Assembly (NCBI GenBank): GCA_963853835.1
Contig: OY970830.1
Coordinates: 41,583,466 to 41,647,465, forward strand
DNA: 64,000 nt
Direction: 5' to 3'
DNA from: Calendula officinalis
Lineage: Eukaryota > Streptophyta > Magnoliopsida > Asterales > Asteraceae
Positions 32,705 to 42,760 of the stretch are shown here, piece after piece (the first letter of the stretch is position 1; each line of letters begins with the position of its first letter). Made by a program: the position numbers and the translations under genes. The notes beneath the pieces were generated by a model. The model was not told where the DNA came from. It worked only from the letters and a program-made list of their open reading frames with translations, and did not search any database.

Positions 32705-32997
32705 GTGTTTTTTTCTTAAAAAATCATTTTTTTTCTTTTTAAATGGTGATTTTGTAAAGATTAGATCGATACCCATTTAAATCTACATTCACAGGTTAAA
32801 TGAAAAAATAAATTTAAAAAAATAGAACGGAACCTACTGGTTTAAGGTTTATTACCCAATTTAAAAGTTTCGGATAATACTCATTTGACCCATTTTGGTT
32901 AATACAAGTTTTAGCCATTTTGTTTTCTATTTTTTATAAAAAAGCAGCTATTTTATCAACTCGGTGCGCGGTATTGGAAAATGCTCGAAAACAAAAT

Positions 32998-33022
32998 AAA
33001 AATAATAATAATAATAATAATC
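32998..33022. repeat. (AAT)n microsatellite
   Basis: About eight AAT units followed by CATGC. Confidence 0.8.
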
Positions 33023-33267
33023 ATGCTAAAAAAAACAACAGGGAAAAAATTATGAAATTTTTTAACAAGGAAAATATACTGCTTAAAACCGCCCAAAACA
33101 ACAACGTTGTTCAAAAACAAATCTAGGAATTTTGTTTTCCTTCGGTACCTCAAATGGGAATTTACCATAATGCTGGTACTTTTACCGACATATAGTGCCC
33201 GGAATAATACTCCATACCTGTTTCTGGAAACTGGAAAAAATCAATACCTTCTTTTCCCCACCAGGCG

Positions 33268-33840
33268 TGTAATGCCCCGAAATTTTTAGGTAATTAAATA
33301 TTATTTATCTAGTTATATATTTTACTGATAGGAAATAATCGTAAGTAGTTAATTGTCGATTAATTAATTTGTCGAAAGAGTGTGTATACCGGGCTCAAAG
33401 TATTGTTTTATTAATTGTCGGGTCGGGTTTAGTGGGAAATTAATCAATTAAAATCGAGTCAGGCTCGGGCTTAGTCGGGTGAGCCAAAGGGCGAGCCACT
33501 TGAGAAGAAAAAGGAAAGGATTTGAAGACTTAACCATTAAGTTATAGATTAGCGGAAACAACCTAATTTCTTTTGCCCATTCCCTTATTCCCGATAGGTG
33601 GTGGGGTTTATTTCCCATAGGTAGAGGGTTTGAGGGAAGATATACTACCTCTTGTGGATGTCAGCTCGAAGCACTAAATTACTAACTGATCGTTAAAAAA
33701 AATAATGATCTTACCGAGAATATACGAATTGGATCTCCCAGCTCCAAATATCAGCACCTTCGGAGAGATTATGATGAATGAGCAGGTTATTTAACTCGTT
33801 GATTCTGTTTTCTGAGACATATGCGGGTTGAAAGTCACAC
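33268..33840 (+). repeat. Gypsy LTR fragment (Tekay/Del-like start)
   Basis: GTGTAATGCCCCGAAATTTT is close to the start of Tekay/Del chromovirus LTRs (TGTAACGCCCCGAATTT type). It is followed by GGGTCGGGTTTAGTGG and GAGCCAAAGGGCGAGCC segments. No partner LTR or internal coding region is present. Confidence 0.4.
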
Positions 33841-33938
33841 GTGGTTTTTTTAAATACATAAAATCTTTTAAATGATTTGTTCAAAAGTTTTCGTTACTTT
33901 TAAAGGTTTTGATAATGAATAATAATGGATAATACACA

Positions 33939-34202
33939 CTCCCTCCGTCCTATAAAAAACTTCTCATTTGACTTTTACAAAAGTTTTTAAGTGATAGTTA
34001 GTGGTGGGGTCATTGATAATACTTTTGATTAAAATATAAGGTTGACTTAGAGAGCGAAAGATAGTTAGTAGATATTCGTGTTGGAGTCTTTAGTAATAAT
34101 AGTTTTTTATTGTGTGGAGCCCATCAAATATGAGAAATGAGAAGTTTTTTGTGGTACAAAAATTTAGAGTGAAATAAGAAGTTTTTTGCGGAACAAATGG
34201 AG
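33939..34202. mobile_element. Stowaway MITE
   Basis: It begins CTCCCTCCGTCC and ends in the imperfect complement (AACAAATGGAG) before TA. The TIRs extend about 35 bp with mutations; the left TA has changed to CA. Confidence 0.75.
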
Positions 34203-34489
34203 TACTATTTACCTTTTTTTAACCTCTACAATTAAATTGGCTCCTTTTTTCTAACATTCAAACTCCTTCATCAATCAAAATTAAAGCTACTCATTCTTAT
34301 TCATTTTTATTGACAGTTCTAAGGATTATCATTATCGAAATCTATTTTTAAAATCAGGCCAGATCCAGGAAACATCTTCATAGGGGGCAAATCGGCAATA
34401 GACTTTAAAGCAGGTTTGATAAAGAGTGAACCTGATCACCTTTTAGTTCGGGTTAAAAGCACGCAGATCCAGGAAACACCCATGAACAC

Positions 34490-34801
34490 TGTTAGGGTCA
34501 TTTTAATTGTATTCAATAGTTAGGGGACTAGATGTGTAATATTGTAATAGTGTTAGTCTAGTCTTAGCCTTGGTTAGTGCTTAATTAAGCATGTTTAGAA
34601 GGGAGGTATAAATACCTTTCATGTAGACTTAATGTGTAAGCTTTCCCACACTTATTGAATTACAGATTTTGAAAGCTCTCTTCCCTCATTCATTCTCTCT
34701 CAATTACACACACTAAAACACCAAGAACACACACACTTGATTCTTCTATCTCTCTCAAATCACCATGAATTAGCTTGAATTCAATCACAATAGATCTCTC
34801 A
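34490..34801 (+). repeat. C3 5' LTR
   Basis: TGTTAGGGTC to ATCTCTCA. TATA box GGTATAAATACC near 34606-34617, itself a palindrome. Confidence 0.95.
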
Positions 34802-34803
34802 AT

Positions 34804-34815
34804 TGGTATCAGAGC
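34804..34815 (+). promoter_or_regulatory. C3 primer-binding site
   Basis: TGGTATCAGAGC, complementary to initiator methionine tRNA, two bases after the LTR. Confidence 0.9.
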
Positions 34816-35239
34816 ATAAACTCTTTCAGAGTAGATCCAAATTCGAGCTAAATTCGTTCAGATCTGAGAATTTTTTGAAGAAAAAGTTTGTTCGTCACTT
34901 GAAAATTAATGTTGTAAATTTTCTGTTTAAATCAATGAATTGAGTGAAGATTAGTGTTTCTCCATTGATTCTAATAACAATAGAATCAAATTTCGATCAA
35001 TTCCATCAACAAATGATCATGATTCAGTGATTTTTGTGCAAAAATTGAAAAGGTCAAAAAATCTCTGAAAATCGAAGAATTCGAGCTATGTTGTTAAGGA
35101 TTGAAGAATTGTATCGGATCAAAGTGTTAGGAAATTATTTTCGAGCATTTAGGGATTGGAATCAGTGAAATTGGTCAAGTATTGAGCGAGATTGGATCAA
35201 AATGGTGAGTTTTTGAAGCTGCGAACACGAACCAGTCAA

Positions 35240-35660
35240 GAACAAGTTCGGCCCGAATTTCACACTGTTATCGGCTAAGTGTTCGGCTATAAAGTGTTCG
35301 GCTATAAAGTGTTCACACTGTTCGGCTCAACTGTTCAAACACTAGTTCGGTTTTATTGTTCGGCCCAAATTAATCTTCGGCCCGAACAAAACACTGTTTT
35401 CGGCCCGAACTAATCCTCGGTCGATAGTAAACTTCGGCCCGAACTACTCTTCGGCCCGAACAAGTAATCAAGTTCAAGTTCGGTTCTTTAATAGTTCGGC
35501 CCGAACAAATCACTGTTCTCGAACAAATCACTTGTTCGGCTTCAAAATTCGGCTTCAAAACTTCATCCCGAACAATCTTCGGCTCAAACATACTCTTCGG
35601 CCCGAACATAATCTTCGGCCCGAACATAGTCTTCGGCCCGAACACAATCTTCGGCCCAAA
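35240..35660 (+). repeat. Array of TTCGGCCCGAA palindromes in the C3 leader
   Basis: The 11-bp palindrome TTCGGCCCGAA occurs nine times exactly (near 35247, 35385, 35398, 35433, 35449, 35494, 35596, 35613 and 35631) plus several variants such as TTCGGCCCAAA and TTCGGCTTCAAA. It sits between the primer-binding site and the gag ATG at 35708, where packaging signals or translation controls would lie. Function unknown. Confidence 0.85.
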
Positions 35661-35707
35661 TCCAAATTTTTTTTAAATTCCAATTTTTCTTAAAAATCAT
35701 TTTCAAA

Positions 35708-38700
35708 ATGTCTTCTAAAGATGCACTCACGATCGGAACTGATATAAAACCACCGGTTTTGTATAGAGGAGAATATGCTCAGTGGAAGAAACGATTTCTC
35801 CACTTTATTAAGAATCAGGAGCTACACAAAGAAATTATTGAGTCACTCACTCATGGGGAAGCGGTATTTTATGATGACATCATTGTTGATGCAACTGCTA
35901 CTCCTCCACTTATTGGTGGTAAACGTCTAATTCCTCCCGAAGATTATAATACTCAACAAAAACGACGTGCCAAAGCCGATCTTCAAGCATATTCATTTAT
36001 GCTTCAAGGAATGCCAAATGAAATCTACAACAGTTTGGATAGCCTTGAAACGGGTAAAGAGCTATGGGATGAAATCAGAAAGCAAATGGAAGGCACAGTT
36101 TTGGGAAACAAAGCTAAAATGGTTTCTGCTTTGAACAATTATCAGCCATTCAAAGCCACAATCGGAGAAGACCTGGAGAGCACTTATCATCGGTATTGTA
36201 CATTGTTGAATGATCTTCGCAAAAACTACTTGCGAAAAGAGAATTTGGAGGTGAATATCAAATTTATCAATTGTCTTCTTCCTGAGTGGGAAATGTTTGG
36301 GAATAGTGCCATGAAACATAAGGATCTCAGTCTGATTGACATTCATGAACTGTTTGAATATTTGCACCAAAATGAGCCAATGGTCAAAAACATAACCAAA
36401 AGTCGTCAAGAGACAGCTCAAAATCGTCAAGAGACTGCAGATACCCTTTCATTCCTCATCAAGCAACATCATCAGTATTCTACATATCCTAAAATGTCAG
36501 AAAATGTAGAACCGTCTGCATACTCACCACCTGATGATATGGAAAAAGATCTTGAGGATGTACTTCAGGCAATGTCCCTAATCTCAAATTATCAGAAGAA
36601 GTACTACTCCAAACCAACAAACAACAACCAAAGATACTCATCCAACTTTAAATCTTCTCCACCTACTTCATCTACAACACAACCAACTGAAAAGCCTAAG
36701 CTCATCCCATTGGATCCACAGAAAAAATGTTACAATTGTGGAATTGCTGGACACTACTCACGTGATTGCAAGAAACCTAAAGTCCGTGATTCTGAGTTCT
36801 TTAAAAGGAAGATGCTAATGGCCAAACAAATTGAGGTAGGAAAAGTGTTGTTAGCAGAAGATCTTCAATGGATGGAGGAGTCGGATCCGGAAGATGAAGA
36901 ACATGCTGCCAACCTGTGCTTTATGGCGAGAGAAAATGCTGAGGTTGCTGAAAGAATTGCTGAGACAAATGGCGAGGATGGCAAGGTACACACTTCTCTT
37001 CCCTCTAATGAAAATAATTCTAATAAATCTGATACTTGTTTTGTTCCAAATCAGACATCTGAAGTTGATTCTTTAAAACAAAACCTTTTGAATGCACAAA
37101 ATTTAAATACTCAACTTCAAGATCGCTTAACTGATTTGAAAAAACAAAATGTACAAAATCTAAAACAACAACAAACAGTTTTCACTCAAGAAAAACTAAG
37201 GTTACAACAGCAAGTATCAGAGTTTAAAGATAAATATGATCATAATTACAAACTTTACTCTAAAGTTTGGGGTGATTATCAAATTAACAAAAACAGTATT
37301 GCACGTAAAGAAAAAGATTTTGAAGAAATTGAAAAACAATTTAACTCTCTAAACTCTCAAATCAAAGAGTTAACAGAGGAATTACATGATCAAAAAATTC
37401 TTGCATTAAAAGAAACGAGAAATAAACAATACATGATTCAGACGTTTAAAAATGAAACTCATAAATTGAATTCACATATAAAAAATCTTGAAGAATTAAT
37501 TGTAAAACGAGGACATACGGATCAAACCATTCATTTAAACAAGCCCAAAGATTTTAAATATTTCAATTCGAGAGAAGGGTTAGGCGCTGATAATCCAGAA
37601 TATCTTAAAAAGGCGTGTAAAATGGTTCCAACATTATATGATCCCCGATACAGAGATATAAAGCCAAGCTTTATCAAAATGACAAACGAAGAGGAAGAAA
37701 TTGAGATTTTTAACAGAGCTAAAAAGGAGAATGTGCAAATTAGTTTCAATTACACTGAGTTAAATAAAATATATGAAACTAAAAAGGCAAATTTTGAAAA
37801 TGATGATTATTTTCCAATTATTACACCAGAAGAATTTGAGATTAAAGGCGATGCTGTTCTTCAACAAAAAGTCACACCAAAGATTTACATACCATCTCTA
37901 ATTCTAGAAAGGAAAATCTGTCAATTGGAAAATGAAATAGATAACACACATAAGGCATTTGACAAAGAAAAATCCGGTTTACAAAACAAAATTCATGAGT
38001 TAGAAAATCAAATATCTAACGTCCTTAAAACATCTGTTTCTGGTCTAAGTGCTTCTCCAAAGCTAATGTCTAACACTGATAATTTCTCAACTCCTAAAAT
38101 TCCAACTCGTTTAAAACAAAATTCTAATTCTCCTGTTTTAAATTTTTCAGATAGAATTTTAAATTCCAAGCATAGGAGACCAAAGCAAGGCGGGGTGATA
38201 GAAGTTGATCTGTCTAAGAAGTCTAATTCGTCTAAGTCTAGTATGCTTAAGTCAAAAGAACTTAAGAAGTCTAGATCTCCTTCGTTGTTAGCTTCTTCTT
38301 TTTCTAGTTTCAATAAATGTAATAACTCAACAAACTTTATTTCTCCTGCTACACGTTATGGCATTGTTTATGATTCTGCAATTTATCGTCCTGTTAATCA
38401 TTCTGTTAATGGTGTTAATTTGATTGTTAAAACAGATAAAAATGGTAAAAAGGTTTATTTTGATCGAAAAACTAATAAACCAATTTCTCAATATGATACA
38501 CGATATTTTGTAAGAAAAGATACTCCATGTGGTTCTCGACATGATGTACTTCATAAAAATGGTTCCATCATTCATTCATGTACAAATTGTTACCCAGAAC
38601 CTTGCAAAACAATGCTCTATGGATCTAAAACATCTCTAACTACACGTTTTTCTCCAAAAACTCCACAATTAGTTTATCGTGTAGTTTCACCATCCAAATC

Positions 38701-38923
38701 TTCAACCCTTGTTTATCGGGTTGTTTCCTCATCCAAATCTGCACACTCTGGTGTCTCGCCTACTTCTCACAAACAAAATCAAAAACAATCCAAGTTTGTT
38801 AAATACAAATGGATTCAAAATGAAAAATCAAACTGGATTCTACATTCCCCTGCACAATCCTTCCAATGGATCATAAAAGTACCAAAAAAAGAACTGCCTC
38901 CTTGCAGTTCTCAAACTCTCTAA
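35708..38923 (+). CDS. C3 Gag, 1071 residues
   Basis: Intact frame from MSSKDALTIGTDI. The N-terminal copia Gag domain includes YRGEYAQWKKRFLHF and LWDEIRKQMEGT; the CCHC knuckle CYNCGIAGHYSRDC is at residues 341-354. Then come a long coiled-coil region (about 440-620, with heptad-like LNTQLQDRLTDLKKQ), a strongly conserved island TDQTIHLNKPKDFKYFN, more coiled coil, and a Ser/Lys-rich tail ending PPCSSQTL. Copia Gag is usually 300-500 residues, so 600 residues are extra; C4 has the same extension. The extension probably has an assembly or trafficking role (inference); Sirevirus Gags are known to be large. Confidence 0.9.
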   Translation: MSSKDALTIGTDIKPPVLYRGEYAQWKKRFLHFIKNQELHKEIIESLTHGEAVFYDDIIVDATATPPLIGGKRLIPPEDYNTQQKRRAKADLQAYSFMLQGMPNEIYNSLDSLETGKELWDEIRKQMEGTVLGNKAKMVSALNNYQPFKATIGEDLESTYHRYCTLLNDLRKNYLRKENLEVNIKFINCLLPEWEMFGNSAMKHKDLSLIDIHELFEYLHQNEPMVKNITKSRQETAQNRQETADTLSFLIKQHHQYSTYPKMSENVEPSAYSPPDDMEKDLEDVLQAMSLISNYQKKYYSKPTNNNQRYSSNFKSSPPTSSTTQPTEKPKLIPLDPQKKCYNCGIAGHYSRDCKKPKVRDSEFFKRKMLMAKQIEVGKVLLAEDLQWMEESDPEDEEHAANLCFMARENAEVAERIAETNGEDGKVHTSLPSNENNSNKSDTCFVPNQTSEVDSLKQNLLNAQNLNTQLQDRLTDLKKQNVQNLKQQQTVFTQEKLRLQQQVSEFKDKYDHNYKLYSKVWGDYQINKNSIARKEKDFEEIEKQFNSLNSQIKELTEELHDQKILALKETRNKQYMIQTFKNETHKLNSHIKNLEELIVKRGHTDQTIHLNKPKDFKYFNSREGLGADNPEYLKKACKMVPTLYDPRYRDIKPSFIKMTNEEEEIEIFNRAKKENVQISFNYTELNKIYETKKANFENDDYFPIITPEEFEIKGDAVLQQKVTPKIYIPSLILERKICQLENEIDNTHKAFDKEKSGLQNKIHELENQISNVLKTSVSGLSASPKLMSNTDNFSTPKIPTRLKQNSNSPVLNFSDRILNSKHRRPKQGGVIEVDLSKKSNSSKSSMLKSKELKKSRSPSLLASSFSSFNKCNNSTNFISPATRYGIVYDSAIYRPVNHSVNGVNLIVKTDKNGKKVYFDRKTNKPISQYDTRYFVRKDTPCGSRHDVLHKNGSIIHSCTNCYPEPCKTMLYGSKTSLTTRFSPKTPQLVYRVVSPSKSSTLVYRVVSSSKSAHSGVSPTSHKQNQKQSKFVKYKWIQNEKSNWILHSPAQSFQWIIKVPKKELPPCSSQTL

Positions 38924-39022
38924 ATTCATAATGTTTCAATCATTCTTCATAAAACATTGTTTACTAATCGTTTAGGACCCATATCTGATTGGGTACCTTT
39001 TTGTGTTAATTGTTTTATGTAG
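38924..39022 (+). other. Conserved gag-pol spacer of C3
   Basis: 99 bases from the gag TAA to a TAG just before pol. It is closely similar to the 100-base C4 spacer (55264-55363), sharing TCTTCATAAAACA, ACTAATCGT, AGGACCCATATCTGATTGGG and a T-rich end TTTTATGTAG that resembles a splice acceptor. In C3 pol is in the gag frame; in C4 it is shifted by one. Confidence 0.6.
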
Positions 39023-42000
39023 AATGTATGGTATCTTGAGTCTGGCTGTACACGACACATGACCGGAAATAAGAACTTGTTAACGAATTATAGAGACAAA
39101 TATTTGGGAACTGTTCGGTTTGGAAATGATCATCTTGCTGCCATCATGGGTATTGGCGATATCAACCGTCACCATTTAGTCATTCGAAATGTGGCTTATG
39201 TTGAAGATCTTGCGCACAATCTTTTCAGTATTGGTCAGTTCTGTGATAAAACATTGGAAGTTAATTTTCGCACAAAGAAATGTGCGGTTCGCACTTATGC
39301 GGGGAAATAACTTCTTACTGGCTCCCGTGACACAAATCTGTTTACTATCAACTTAAATGATGTGGTTCCACTGGAGGAAGTGTGTCTACTTTCCACTGCA
39401 ACATCAAATGAGTCATGGCTATGGCATCGCCGTCTATCACACCTAAATTTCAAATCGATTAACAAATTAGTCAAAGGTGGCCATGTGTCTGGTCTTCCAG
39501 ATGTTTCGTTTGCTAAAGATCATCTTTGTTCATCTTGCGAAATGGGCAAAATGACTAAAAAATCTCATAAGTCTAAACCAGTTCAAAGTACTTAAAAAAC
39601 GCTTGAATTACTTCATATGGACTTACGTGGTCCCATGAGCGTTCAATCTCTAGGTGGTAAACATTATGTCTTGGTTATTGTTGATGATTACTCTCGCTAC
39701 ACATGGGTTCATTTCTTGCGTACCAAAGATGAAGCAGCCGATATCATTATCGCCTTCATCAAGAAAACTCAAACAAATTTAGATTTAAAAGTTCACACCA
39801 TTCGCACTGACAATGGGACTGAATTTAAAAATCAAACTTTTGGTTCTTTTCTAACATCAGTTGGTATAACCCATCAATATTCCGCTGCCCGTACCCCTCA
39901 ACAAAGTGGGGTTGTTGAACGAAGAAATCGTACCTTAGTTGAAGCTGCTCGTACCATGCTTTCATTCTCGAAACTCTCATTATCTCTTTGGGCTGAAGCT
40001 GTAATTACGGCTTGCTTCACACAAAACCGTTCGATCATCAACAAAACCTACAACAAGACTCCATACGAACTCATAAATAACAGAATTCCAAATGTTAAAT
40101 TTTTCCATATTTTTGGGAGTCGTTGCTTCATTCTTAATGATAAGGACAAACTGAATAAATTTGAAGCAAAAGCAGATGAAGGGACGTTTGTAGGGTACTC
40201 ACGTTAATCCGCATCCTATCGAGTATATAATCGGTCAAATCGCACGATACGAGAAAGTGTAAATGTTTCTTTTGATGAGACTTTTCCTTTGGATTCACTG
40301 ACAACAGATATTGAAGTTCCGTTACCTTCACCATCTCCTTCAACGTCGGTCAATGATCTTGAGATCTTATTTGAACATTTTTATGATGATTATCATAACA
40401 TAAGACACACATCCGTAGAGAAAACTGCCGATCAAATTCCATCAGTGGATGATGTTCAATCTTTTACTGTACCTGAAATACAAACCTCAAGCTCCACTGA
40501 TTCTCCATCTCCTACTTCCAGTGCTCACAATACAATCTTAACTGATTCAGATTCTTCTCAATCAATGGACAACCAAACATCACCAGATACTCACTCACCT
40601 CCTACTCAAGCTGCTAATACATCGACCTCATCTTTAGATGAAGCTCAAGTTCAACCTTTGGTGATTGATTTCTCTAAATTCAACGTTACACGTGTTGATC
40701 CACCACCGGTTACATCCGACACTCAAACTGCAATTATCCCACATCCAGAATTCACTGATACGTCAAATATAAATCCGGGTCAACTACCACTTCCGCATTC
40801 TCTTAAATGGACAAAGGATCACCCTCTTCATCAAATAATCGGTAATCCTGAGTCTTCTGTTCAAACTCGTAAAGCCACTGCCGATGAATGTCAATTCTCT
40901 GCTTTTCTAAGCTCAGATGAACCTAAGAAAGTCTGTGAAGCTTTGTCAGACCCAGACTGGATTCTTACAATGCAAGAAGAAATAAATCAATTCGAACGCT
41001 TAAAAGTTTGGCGTCTGGTTTCAAAACCACCCGGGAAATCTGTTATTGGTACTAAGTGGATTTTCAAAAATAAAAAGGATGAAAATGGGATTGTTATTCG
41101 AAATAAAGCACGTTTAGTTGCGATAGGGTATGCTCAACAGGAGGGCATTGACTTTGAAGAAACGTTTGCTCCGGTTGCACGAATAGAAGCCATTCGTATA
41201 TTTTTGGCATATGCAGCATATAAAAATTTTACAATCTTTCAAATGGATGTAAAAACTGCTTTTTTAAATGGCATTCTCAATGAAGAAGTTTTTGTTCATC
41301 AACCCGAAGGCTTCGTAGATCCAAGTTTTCCTGATCATGTGTATATTCTCGACAAAGCATTATATGGGTTAAAACAAGCTCCTCGTGTGTGGTATGATGT
41401 CCTTTCCAAATTCTTAGTTGACTCTGGTTTCTCAAAAGGAAAAGTTGATACAACTCTATTCATCAAGAGACAAGGGGAGGATATTGTGCTTATTCAGATT
41501 TATGTCGACGATATCATTTTTGGTTCTACAAATCCCAAATACTGTAAAAAGTTTTCGGATCTTATGGTCAAACGTTTCGAAATGAGCATGATGGGGGAGA
41601 TGAACTTCTTCCTCGGTCTTCAAGTTCGCCAATTACCTACCGGGATCTTCATTAATCAATCCAAATACATCACTGATTTACTGAAAAAATATCTAATGGA
41701 TGATTCGAAACCGATTTCGACACCGATGTCACCTGGTTCTAAATTGCATGCTGATCCTGATGGTAAACTTGTTGATACCACAAATTATCGTGGGATGATA
41801 GGTTCATTGTTATATCTAACATCGAGTCGACCAGATATTATGTTTTCTACTTGCATATGTGCTCGTTATCAGGCTGCTCCTAAAGAGTCACATCTTCAAG
41901 CAGTCAAACGCATATTTCGCTATCTGAAGGGTACTCGTGGTCTTGGTCTGTGGTATCCTAAAGAAACTTCGTTTCATTTGTCTGCTTTTTCTGATGCCGA

Positions 42001-42440
42001 TCATGATGGTTGTATGCTTGATCGAAAGAGTACATCTGGAAGTGTCCAATTTCTGGGAGATAAATTGGTGAGCTGGTCTTCTCGGAAGCAAAATTGTGTT
42101 TCTCTTTCAACTGCAGAGGCAGAATATGTTGCTGCTGCAAGCTGCTTATCCCAGGTAATTTGGATGCAATCACAATTAAAAGATTATGGTTTTTCATACA
42201 CATGTATTCCTTTATATTGTGATTCACGAAGTGCAATTGCGATTTCATGCAATCCGGTTCCACATTCCAAAACTAAACATATTGATCTTCGCTATCACTT
42301 TATCAAAGATCACGTTGAACAAGGTAATGTGGAATTGTACTTCGTTTCAACTGATTTTCAATTAGCTGATTTGTTTACCAAGGCTTTAGACGAAAAACGT
42401 TTTTAACTTTCTTGTGTCTAAGCTTGTTATGCTAAATCTC
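39023..42440 (+). pseudogene. C3 pol with three stops and an altered protease active site
   Basis: The protease motif reads YLESGCTRHMTG: the catalytic Asp (GAT in C4) is GAG, Glu, at 39038-39040. The frame is otherwise continuous, with stops TAA at 39308-39310, 39593-39595 and 40205-40207, each one base from the sense codon in C4. Integrase keeps LSHLNF, HLCSSCEMGK, VDDYSRYTWVHF, IRTDNGTEFKN and GVVERRNRT. RT has YVDDIIFGST at 41501; RNase H has STAEAEYVAA and YCDSRSAIAIS. A T insertion at about 42402-42406 destroys the last residues. A copia polyprotein for replication and integration, inactive here. Confidence 0.92.
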
Positions 42441-42524
42441 AAAACTTAAATCGTTTTACTGCTTTATTTTTTTTATTGTTTTTGTTTTTGTTTTAAATTT
42501 TTTTTTAATAAAGAATAAAATGGC

Positions 42525-42546
42525 TTTCAAGTACATCTGCTTGAAA
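42525..42546 (+). other. Hairpin just after pol, conserved in C4
   Basis: TTTCAAG and CTTGAAA pair across the 8-base loop TACATCTG. C4 has the same stem at 51648-51669 with loop TTCATAAG (element sense). It is flanked by GGC and CCCG in both. Confidence 0.6.
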
Positions 42547-42569
42547 CCCGTTCTTCAATGGCTTAACTG

Positions 42570-42685
42570 GTTGAGGGGGAGAACTTTTATTCACTTGTCA
42601 AGGGGGAGAAATTTGACATTCTTATGTCAAGGGGGAGCATAACTGCTTTATAATTTTTGAAATTCAACTGTCGAGGGGGAGCATC
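42570..42685 (+). other. Run of four polypurine-tract-like motifs in C3
   Basis: GAGGGGGAGAAC, AAGGGGGAGAAA, AAGGGGGAGCAT and GAGGGGGAGCAT occur within about 115 bases, 2.8 kb before the true tract. A further one (GAGGGGGAGAAA) is near 44082. Confidence 0.75.
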
Positions 42686-42760
42686 CTTTATTATCGCTAA
42701 ATAATGTTTCAATGCTCCTTTCAATTTTTTTTTATAATTATCAATATGGGGTATCAATTT

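Noticed and set aside
35240..35660. CRISPR-like array of short palindromes
   Set aside because: Units are 11 bp, irregularly spaced, without spacers of constant length, and lie in a plant retrotransposon leader.
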